The notes below the pieces were generated by a model, which did no database searches, was not told the origin of the DNA, and saw nothing but the letters and a program-made list of their open reading frames with translations. Position numbers and translations under genes: made by a program. From contig NZ_CP071139.1 in assembly GCF_017639205.1 (NCBI RefSeq), forward strand, positions 8,121,501-8,185,500: DNA of 64,000 bases. The letters are read 5' to 3'. Shown one piece after another: positions 58,492 to 64,000 of the stretch. Source of the DNA: Streptomyces nojiriensis (GTDB lineage Bacteria > Actinomycetota > Actinomycetes > Streptomycetales > Streptomycetaceae). Every line of letters begins with the position of its first letter. Within the stretch, counting starts at the first letter, position 1.

Positions 58492-60516
58492 CTACTGCCA
58501 GTCGTCCCACGGCGGCGGAGCCATCTCGTCCAGGTCGAAGGGCGGCTCGTCCTCGTCCGGGGCCGACGCCGTGGGCGGTGCCGCGGGCCGGGCGGCCGGG
58601 AGAGCGGGAGCTGCGGACCCGGACCCCGCCGGGGGAGAGGCCGCTGCCCCGCACTCCGCCAGGGTGTCGAGGACGCCCTCGGCGTACTTGGCGAGCTTGG
58701 CCTCGCCGATACCGCCGATCGTGCCCAGCTCCTCCGCCGTCGCGGGCAGCCGCGTGGCGATCTCCCGCAGCGTGGCGTCGTGGAAGACGACGTACGCCGG
58801 TACGCCCTGCTCCTTGGCCGTCTCGGCCCGCCAGGCGCGCAGGGCCAGGAAGACCGGCTCGGCCGCGGCCGGCAGGTCGACCGGCACACGGGCGCCCTTG
58901 CCCGAGCGCGATCCGGACTCCTTGCGGGCGGGTCCGGCGGGCGTCTTCTCCTTCCGCATCGGAACGCTGCGGCGCCCGCCCAGCACCTCGCCGCTGTCCT
59001 CCGTCAGCACCAGCGTCCCGTACTCGCCCTCCACCGCCAGCAGCCGCTGCGCCAGCAGCTGGCGTACGACGCCCCGCCACTCCGCCGTGCCCAGGTCCGC
59101 CCCGACGCCGAACACCGAGAGCGCGTCGTGGTCGAACTGGATGACCTTGGCCGTCTTCTTGCCCTGGAGGATGTCGATGATCTGGCCGGCGCCGAACTTC
59201 TGCCGCCGTTCGTTCGCCAGCCGCCACACGGTCGACAGCAGCTTCTGCGAGGCGACCGTCGCGTCCCAGGACTCGGCCGGTGTCAGACACGTGTCGCAGT
59301 TGCCGCACGGCGCGCCCGACTGGCCGAAGTACTCCAGCAGCCGCACCCGGCGGCAGTCGACCGTCTCGCACAGCGCGAGCATGGCGTCCAGGTGCATGCC
59401 CAGGGAGCGGCGGTGCGTCTCGTCGCCCTCGGAACCGTCGATGAGCTTGCGCTGCTGCACCACGTCCTGCAGGCCGTACGCCAGCCACGCCGTGGCCGGC
59501 TCGCCGTCGCGGCCCGCCCTGCCGGTCTCCTGGTAGTAGCCCTCGACCGACTTCGGCAGGTCGAGGTGCGCCACGAAGCGCACGTCCGGCTTGTCGATGC
59601 CCATGCCGAAGGCGATCGTGGCCACCACCACGACCCCGTCCTCCCGCAGGAAGCGCGCCTGGTTCGCCGCGCGCGCCCGGGCGTCCATGCCGGCGTGGTA
59701 CGCCACGGCGTCGATGCCCTGCTCCACCAGGAAGGCGGCGGTCTTCTCCACGGAGGCCCGCGAGAGGCAGTAGACGACCCCGGCGTCACCGGCGTGCTCG
59801 CTGCGGATCAGCTCCAGCACCTGCTTGAGCGGGTTGTTCTTCGGGGCGATCCGGTACTGGATGTTCGGCCGGTCGAAGCTGGCGACGAAGTGCCGGGCCT
59901 CCTCCAGGCCGAGCCGCGCCACGATCTCGGCGTGCGTGGCCTCGGTGGCCGTCGCGGTCAGCGCGATCCGCGGCACCTTCGGCCAGCGCTCGTGCAGCAT
60001 CGACAGCGCGAGGTAGTCGGGCCGGAAGTCGTGACCCCACTGGGCGACGCAGTGCGCCTCGTCGATCGCGAAGAGCGAGACCGTCCCCCGGTCGAGCAGC
60101 CGCTGGGTGCTCTCGGTGCGCAGGCGCTCGGGGGCCAGGTAGAGCAGGTCCAGCTCGCCGGCGAGGAACGCCTGCTCGACGGCCTGCCGCTCGTACGGGT
60201 CCTGCGTCGAGTTGAGGAATCCGGCCCGCACCCCGAGGGCGGTCAGCGCGTTCACCTGGTCCTGCATCAGCGCGATGAGCGGCGAGATGACGATGCCCGT
60301 GCCTTCTCTGACGAGTGCCGGGATCTGGTAGCAGAGCGACTTGCCGCCGCCGGTCGGCATCAGTACGAGGGCGTCACCGCCGCCGACGACCTGCTCGATG
60401 ATCTCCTGCTGCTCACCGCGGAAGGAGCCGTAGCCGAACACGCGGTGCAGTACCTGCAGAGCGTCGGAGGTCTCCGAGGTCTCGGAGGTGTCGGGGGAAG
60501 CGTCGGGGAGTGCCAT
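58492..60516 (-). CDS. recQ: RecQ-family ATP-dependent DNA helicase
   Basis: The product is 674 residues. Helicase motifs: [12 protein letters not shown] (residues 53-64, Walker A), [16 protein letters not shown] (DEAH box), ALTATAT, and the motif [11 protein letters not shown]. The RecQ-C-terminal zinc site is [23 protein letters not shown] (about 376-398), with four Cys. A winged-helix and an HRDC domain follow (about 535-615, with [18 protein letters not shown]). The last 50 residues are a Pro/Ala-rich acidic tail. It unwinds 3'-tailed DNA, forks and recombination intermediates. It has no neighbours of related function and is divergent from the HEAT-like gene at 60613. Confidence 0.95.
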   Translation of the reverse strand: MALPDASPDTSETSETSDALQVLHRVFGYGSFRGEQQEIIEQVVGGGDALVLMPTGGGKSLCYQIPALVREGTGIVISPLIALMQDQVNALTALGVRAGFLNSTQDPYERQAVEQAFLAGELDLLYLAPERLRTESTQRLLDRGTVSLFAIDEAHCVAQWGHDFRPDYLALSMLHERWPKVPRIALTATATEATHAEIVARLGLEEARHFVASFDRPNIQYRIAPKNNPLKQVLELIRSEHAGDAGVVYCLSRASVEKTAAFLVEQGIDAVAYHAGMDARARAANQARFLREDGVVVVATIAFGMGIDKPDVRFVAHLDLPKSVEGYYQETGRAGRDGEPATAWLAYGLQDVVQQRKLIDGSEGDETHRRSLGMHLDAMLALCETVDCRRVRLLEYFGQSGAPCGNCDTCLTPAESWDATVASQKLLSTVWRLANERRQKFGAGQIIDILQGKKTAKVIQFDHDALSVFGVGADLGTAEWRGVVRQLLAQRLLAVEGEYGTLVLTEDSGEVLGGRRSVPMRKEKTPAGPARKESGSRSGKGARVPVDLPAAAEPVFLALRAWRAETAKEQGVPAYVVFHDATLREIATRLPATAEELGTIGGIGEAKLAKYAEGVLDTLAECGAAASPPAGSGSAAPALPAARPAAPPTASAPDEDEPPFDLDEMAPPPWDDWQ

Positions 60517-60612
60517 CCATGAAGCCTATCGACACCCACCGACACCGGATCCCGTCCGCCCGGATCCGGAAAGGGGAGGGCCCCGCCCGGCGACGCCGGG
60601 TAGCCTCCCCGG

Positions 60613-61830
60613 ATGGCGGCGAAGACGATCAAGAAACTGACCCCGGAAGCCGGGCGGACCGACACCGCGGGCCTGCGCGCGTTCGACGCGGACGCCCTCG
60701 CGAGGTGCGCGGCCGACGCGGCCCAGCCGTGGTGGCGCCGCCAGGCCTGCGCGGAGGCACTGGCCGGACGGGTGCCGGAGCGGCGCGTGCCCGAGCTGAT
60801 CGCCCGCGTCCAGGACACCGGCGACGTGAGCCATGTACGCATCGCGCTGCTGGGCCTGCTCGCGGACCGCTCCGAGCTGCTGCCCTGGCTGCGGCACGAG
60901 GACCGGCAGCAGGACGGCGCGTACGGCATGGCCGAGGCGGTTCTGGGGGCCCGCGGCGCGCTCGGCGACCTGACGGCGGCGGGCGCCCTGGCGACGCTCG
61001 CCTTCAACCCGTGGCGTCACCGGCGGGAGACCGGCGAGGCGGGGCTGGACGCACTGGCCGCCCGGTACGGGTGCGAGGCGGTGCTGGCCGAGCTCGACGG
61101 GGCCCGGCCCGAGGACCGCTCCACCGGCGTCCGCCTGCGCCACCACGCCGGCGAGGACGTCACCGACGCGCTCGCCGATCCCGACCGCGCGGTCGCGTAC
61201 CGCGCCCAGGAGTTCCTGACCGACCCCGAACGGCTGCGCGGCTACCTCGCCGGGGCGCCGACCGAGGAAGCGAAGCTGTGGGCGGTGTACGCGCTGCACC
61301 GGCTGACCGAGGACACCGCCGAGACCCGGAGGCTGTACGAGGAGCTGGGGCGGCCCCGCGTCGAGGTGCCCGGCCTGGACGAGGAACTGCGCACGGCGAT
61401 CGTCCACGAGTACGGGCAGTGGGCCGAGGAGCGGAGCGATCCGCGGTGGCGGATCGAGGCCGTGTGCGCGGAGCCGCCGCAGGCTTACGACCCGGCCGGG
61501 CCGCTGCTGCGGGCCACGGCCGCCCTCACCGCCGCGGGCCTCGCGCCGAAGCCGCCGGTCTCCTGCGGAGAGGACAACGGGTCGGGGGACGGCACGTACC
61601 ACGTGATCGGCTACGGCGAGAGCGACGTCGCGGTGTTCATCAGCACCCTCGGCCGGTTCGCGACCGGTGACGACGAGGATCCGGACGTGCGCCGAGCCCT
61701 CGAATCCGCCGGGTTCCGCTGGATCGACCGCGCCGTCGCCTCGATCGAGGTCACCGGCCTCTGCGTGTACCACTTCGGCAGCCGTAACCCGTTGAAGGTC
61801 GACACCCTGCTCTTCTACTGGCAGGACTAG
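60613..61830 (+). CDS. HEAT-like repeat protein, hypothetical
   Basis: The product is 405 residues from ATG 60613; the upstream ribosome site is weak, so the start is moderately certain. Helical pairs with Ala/Leu-rich repeat patterns (WWRRQACAEALAGR, HVRIALLGLLADRSELLPWL, WAVYALHRLTEDTAETRRLY) suggest HEAT/armadillo-like repeats over residues 20-265. The C-terminal 120 residues look like a mixed alpha/beta domain, with DGTYHVIGYGESDVAVFIST and LCVYHFGSRNPLKVDTLLFYW. Such proteins usually mediate protein contacts. Its stop overlaps the stop region of the convergent oxidoreductase gene by four bases (61827-61830). Confidence 0.8.
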   Translation: MAAKTIKKLTPEAGRTDTAGLRAFDADALARCAADAAQPWWRRQACAEALAGRVPERRVPELIARVQDTGDVSHVRIALLGLLADRSELLPWLRHEDRQQDGAYGMAEAVLGARGALGDLTAAGALATLAFNPWRHRRETGEAGLDALAARYGCEAVLAELDGARPEDRSTGVRLRHHAGEDVTDALADPDRAVAYRAQEFLTDPERLRGYLAGAPTEEAKLWAVYALHRLTEDTAETRRLYEELGRPRVEVPGLDEELRTAIVHEYGQWAEERSDPRWRIEAVCAEPPQAYDPAGPLLRATAALTAAGLAPKPPVSCGEDNGSGDGTYHVIGYGESDVAVFISTLGRFATGDDEDPDVRRALESAGFRWIDRAVASIEVTGLCVYHFGSRNPLKVDTLLFYWQD

Positions 61831-62861
61831 AGGGACCGTGTGGCCCGTCCCTGGGCGACCGTGAGCACGATCTTGCCCTGGATGTGCCGTCGGGCGGCGC
61901 GTTCGTGCGCGGCTCGGGCGTCCGCGAGCGGGAACGTGCTGTCGATCGCGACGCGGACCGTGCCCGTGTCGAGCAGGCGCCCCAGCTCGGCGAGCTGCGC
62001 GGCGTCCGAGCGGACCTGGGTGCCCGTGACCGTGACGCCCAGCTTCGCGGTCTCTTCTTCGTCGAATTCACCGAAGAACACGGGGAAATGGGAGCCGCCG
62101 CGCTTGAGCGTGCGCAGGAACCGCTTGCTGTGGGGGCCGCCTACGGCGTCGACGACGAGGTCGAGGTCGTGCGCGAGTTCCTCGGGACGCTCCTTGGTGT
62201 AGTCGATGAACTCGTCGGCGCCGAGCCCACGCAGGAACGCTTCGTGCTTGCCCGACGCCACCGCGATGACACGTGCCCCCTGCCACTTGGCCAGCTGCAG
62301 GGCGAAGTGCCCCACGCCGCCCGCAGCGCCGTTGATGAGCACCGTCTTGCCGGTGTCGAGTGGCACCGGGCGATGCTGCGCCGCCTGGAAGGGCGAGGGG
62401 TGATCGTGTCCGAGCTCGATCAGGAACTGCCACGCGGTGAGCCCGGCCATCGGCGCCCCGGCAGCGTGCACGTGATCGATGTGGGCCGGCTTGAGTGCGA
62501 GGTCCGAGGCGGGCGCGGCTACGTACTCGGCATAGGTGCTGCCGTCGAAGCCGGGGAAGCGAAGGAGGCCGAAGACCTCGTCACCGACGGAGAAGTCCGC
62601 CACGTCCGCGGCGACGGCCTCGACGACACCGGACAGGTCCGTTCCCGGAACCACGGGCAGGCTGAACTTCGGTCTCACCTCAGGAGGCAGGTTGGACATC
62701 CCGTCCCGCAGGTACCAGTCCGGGGGGTTGACGCCGACGGCGTGCACACGAACGAGCACCTCACCCGGCCCCACCTCGGGGACGGGCACCTCTTCGTATC
62801 GCAGGACTTCAGGGCCGCCGTGCTCATGGAGCCGGATCGCCCTCATCGTGTGTGCCGACAT
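61827..62861 (-). CDS. NADP-dependent oxidoreductase (MDR/quinone oxidoreductase type)
   Basis: The product is 344 residues. GGAGGAAAACG gives a strong ribosome site for ATG 62859-62861. The GroES-like half has VRVHAVGVNPPDWYLRDGM and PGTDLSGVVEAVAAD, without zinc Cys. The Rossmann half has VLINGAAGGVGHFALQLAKW (about 174-193) and a final GKIVLTV strand. It would reduce quinones or electrophilic enones with NADPH. It is divergent from a TetR gene, and three 13-bp operators lie between them, so it is very probably the direct target of that regulator, induced by the compound it detoxifies. Confidence 0.93.
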   Translation of the reverse strand: MSAHTMRAIRLHEHGGPEVLRYEEVPVPEVGPGEVLVRVHAVGVNPPDWYLRDGMSNLPPEVRPKFSLPVVPGTDLSGVVEAVAADVADFSVGDEVFGLLRFPGFDGSTYAEYVAAPASDLALKPAHIDHVHAAGAPMAGLTAWQFLIELGHDHPSPFQAAQHRPVPLDTGKTVLINGAAGGVGHFALQLAKWQGARVIAVASGKHEAFLRGLGADEFIDYTKERPEELAHDLDLVVDAVGGPHSKRFLRTLKRGGSHFPVFFGEFDEEETAKLGVTVTGTQVRSDAAQLAELGRLLDTGTVRVAIDSTFPLADARAAHERAARRHIQGKIVLTVAQGRATRSL

Positions 62862-62898
62862 CGTTTTCCTCCGGCCCGCGCTGCGGGATAGGCTTAAC

Positions 62899-62953
62899 GG
62901 ATCAGTGATCCATATAAGTGGACCACTGATCCGAATATATGGACCAGTGATCC
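62899..62953. promoter_or_regulatory. three phased operators, 21-bp spacing
   Basis: GGATCAGTGATCC (62899-62911), GGACCACTGATCC (62920-62932) and GGACCAGTGATCC (62941-62953). The first is a perfect palindrome around one base; the others differ at one or two positions. Starts are exactly 21 bases apart, about two turns of DNA, so bound dimers would face the same side. The block separates the oxidoreductase gene (start 62861) from the TetR gene (start 62973). Confidence 0.88.
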
Positions 62954-62972
62954 GTTTAGTCAAGAGGGACAG

Positions 62973-63545
62973 ATGCGCGCCGACGCCAGGAAGAACCGCG
63001 ACCAGCTGCTCGCGGCAGCGGGCACCGCCATCACCGAGCAGGGTGTCGACGTGTCGATGCGCGACATCGCGCGCAGGGCCGACGTCGGACTCGCGACGCT
63101 GCTGCGTCACTTCCCGACGCGCGAGGCGCTGCTCGACGCCCTGCTCCGCACGAGCTTCGACGAGCTGACCGCCAAGGCGGACGCGCTCGCGGCGTCCGGC
63201 TCGCCCGACGATGCTCTCGCTTCGTGGCTGCGCGACTGCGTTGCATGGACGACGGAGTACCGGGGTGCGGTCGCGCTGATGGCGGCCGCCCTCGAGGATG
63301 CCGAGTCCGCACTCCACGCTTCGTGCGTCACCCTGCGCGCCGCCGGTGCCCGGCTCCTCGCCCGCGCCCAGGACGCAGGCGCGGCGCGGACCGACATCGA
63401 TGGCGCCGATCTGTTCGCGCTGGTCGCCGCGCTCGCCTGGCTCGGCGACCAGCCCTCGCTCGCACCACGCGCCGAACGTCTCTTCGGCGTTGTCGCAGGC
63501 GCGATCCTGACCGGCACGGCGGGCAGTGATGCCGTGGGTGGCTGA
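62973..63545 (+). CDS. TetR-family regulator of the divergent oxidoreductase
   Basis: The product is 190 residues; AAGAGGGAC precedes ATG 62973. The DNA-binding domain (about 5-55) has LLAAAGTAITEQGVDVSMRD and ARRADVGLATLLRHFPTREALL. The C-terminal part matches the SbtR-type ligand domain (DDALASWLRDCVAWTTEYRG, then ALAWLGDQPSL). Its start is 20 bases from the third operator, so it represses itself and the divergent oxidoreductase in the usual TetR way. The ligand is probably the oxidoreductase substrate, which is not visible from sequence. Confidence 0.92.
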   Translation: MRADARKNRDQLLAAAGTAITEQGVDVSMRDIARRADVGLATLLRHFPTREALLDALLRTSFDELTAKADALAASGSPDDALASWLRDCVAWTTEYRGAVALMAAALEDAESALHASCVTLRAAGARLLARAQDAGAARTDIDGADLFALVAALAWLGDQPSLAPRAERLFGVVAGAILTGTAGSDAVGG

Positions 63546-63578
63546 AAGCGGCGCGTACGCGGACGGGTGAACCGTCCG

Positions 63579-63995
63579 TCAGCTCTGGAGGTCCGCTGCT
63601 TCCAGCTTTTCGATGACGCGGACCGTGACTACCGCGAAGATGCCGTGCGGGATGATGTCCGAGACCCAGTCCGAGGCCGTCCAGGTCCGTGGATCCGAGA
63701 TTCCCAAAAGAAAAATCGGCAGATTCGTGACAGTGAGGGCGAAGAGGGACGCGGCGGCATAGCGGGAAGCCTTCGTCGGAAACAAGCCGGCAGCCTGTGC
63801 CAATGACAGCGCCACCCCCATGCCCATCCCCACCGTGTATCCGGTCAAGGGACCGAGGCCGGCGATTCGGTTCTCGCGGATCTGATCGTCCCCGGGAATT
63901 CGGAGATGAAGTTTCTCGGCAAGGGTGCGCACTGTGATCTCAGGCGTATCGCTGATGGGCCGGCCTCGAAGCACGATATCGACATAACCCGCCAT
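63579..63995 (-). CDS. membrane protein, hypothetical, start near the window edge
   Basis: The frame has 138 residues from ATG 63993-63995; only five more bases are in the window, so the true start could lie further right. Residues 1-45 are polar (DIVLRGRPISDTPEITVRTL, AEKLHLRIPGDDQIRENRI). Then come hydrophobic segments (about 46-70 GLGPLTGYTVGMGMGVALSL, 80-99 YAAASLFALTVTNLPIFLLG and 115-130). No family is recognised. It is convergent with the TetR gene at 62973. Confidence 0.7.
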   Translation of the reverse strand: MAGYVDIVLRGRPISDTPEITVRTLAEKLHLRIPGDDQIRENRIAGLGPLTGYTVGMGMGVALSLAQAAGLFPTKASRYAAASLFALTVTNLPIFLLGISDPRTWTASDWVSDIIPHGIFAVVTVRVIEKLEAADLQS

Positions 63996-64000
63996 ATTGA

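Noticed and set aside
1-64000. tRNA, rRNA, riboswitch, phage or replication-origin signals
   Set aside because: Read for typical tRNA loops, DnaA boxes, T-box or cobalamin patterns and integrases; none was found that could be supported by eye.

Overview
The window is a very GC-rich actinomycete chromosome segment, almost certainly from Streptomyces or a close relative. The evidence is the extreme G/C bias at third codon positions, frequent GTG starts, rare TTA leucine codons (only four found in genes called here), a SpoIIE-type phosphatase, an AfsR/SARP regulator, PucR and TetR regulators, a sigK/rskA pair and many Tat/Sec-exported proteins. No rRNA, tRNA, CRISPR array or phage module was seen. 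Most genes are monocistronic or in pairs, and this looks like an accessory or sub-telomeric type of gene mix rather than a housekeeping core.

Layout. 1-8 kb: an edge-truncated HAD-like gene, an SH3-like peptide, a PAS/GAF/PP2C/HATPase signalling phosphatase, an unusual zinc-ribbon SDR protein and an Eis-type acetyltransferase. 8-22.5 kb: a putative lanthipeptide region. It holds a LanL-like synthetase (lyase, kinase, cyclase) diverging from a 41-residue precursor gene too short for usual gene callers, a Tat-exported protein of unknown function, a small four-helix membrane protein, a secreted beta-propeller and a cytochrome P450. Four copies of one palindrome, TTGCACTNNNAGTGCAA, sit in exactly the promoter regions of these genes and tie them into one probable regulon. 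Embedded in it is a run of secreted surface proteins: a signal-peptide protein, a collagen-like protein, a glycine-rich protein and a beta-helix protein.

22.8-38 kb: a PucR regulator, a peptidoglycan-binding secreted protein, an AfsR-type regulator with a TTA codon, a sulfite-oxidase-like molybdoenzyme divergent from a frameshifted sigK with its anti-sigma factor, a threonylcarbamoyl-AMP synthase, a beta-carbonic anhydrase, an EF-hand protein, an internally deleted DUF2804 remnant and a TetR/SGNH-hydrolase pair. 38-48 kb: a GH15 enzyme and a methyltransferase between two copies of a CTAG-ended hairpin element that supplies stop codons to its neighbours; then, on the minus strand, a CatB-like acetyltransferase, cytochrome bd (cydAB), an SDR, a GMC oxidoreductase and a cyclase-family protein.

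48-56.5 kb: a second peptide system. A double-glycine-leader precursor without cysteine is followed by HlyD-like, C39-peptidase ABC and NHLM-type ABC genes, next to a secreted VanX-like dipeptidase. 56.8-64 kb: N-formylglutamate amidohydrolase, SRPBCC protein, RecQ helicase, a HEAT-like protein, and a divergent oxidoreductase/TetR pair with three operators spaced exactly 21 bp apart.

Two small-peptide systems (LanL-type and NHLM/C39-type) are the most interesting content. Their products are not known from the sequence, and the functional links given here are inferences from position and shared DNA sites.
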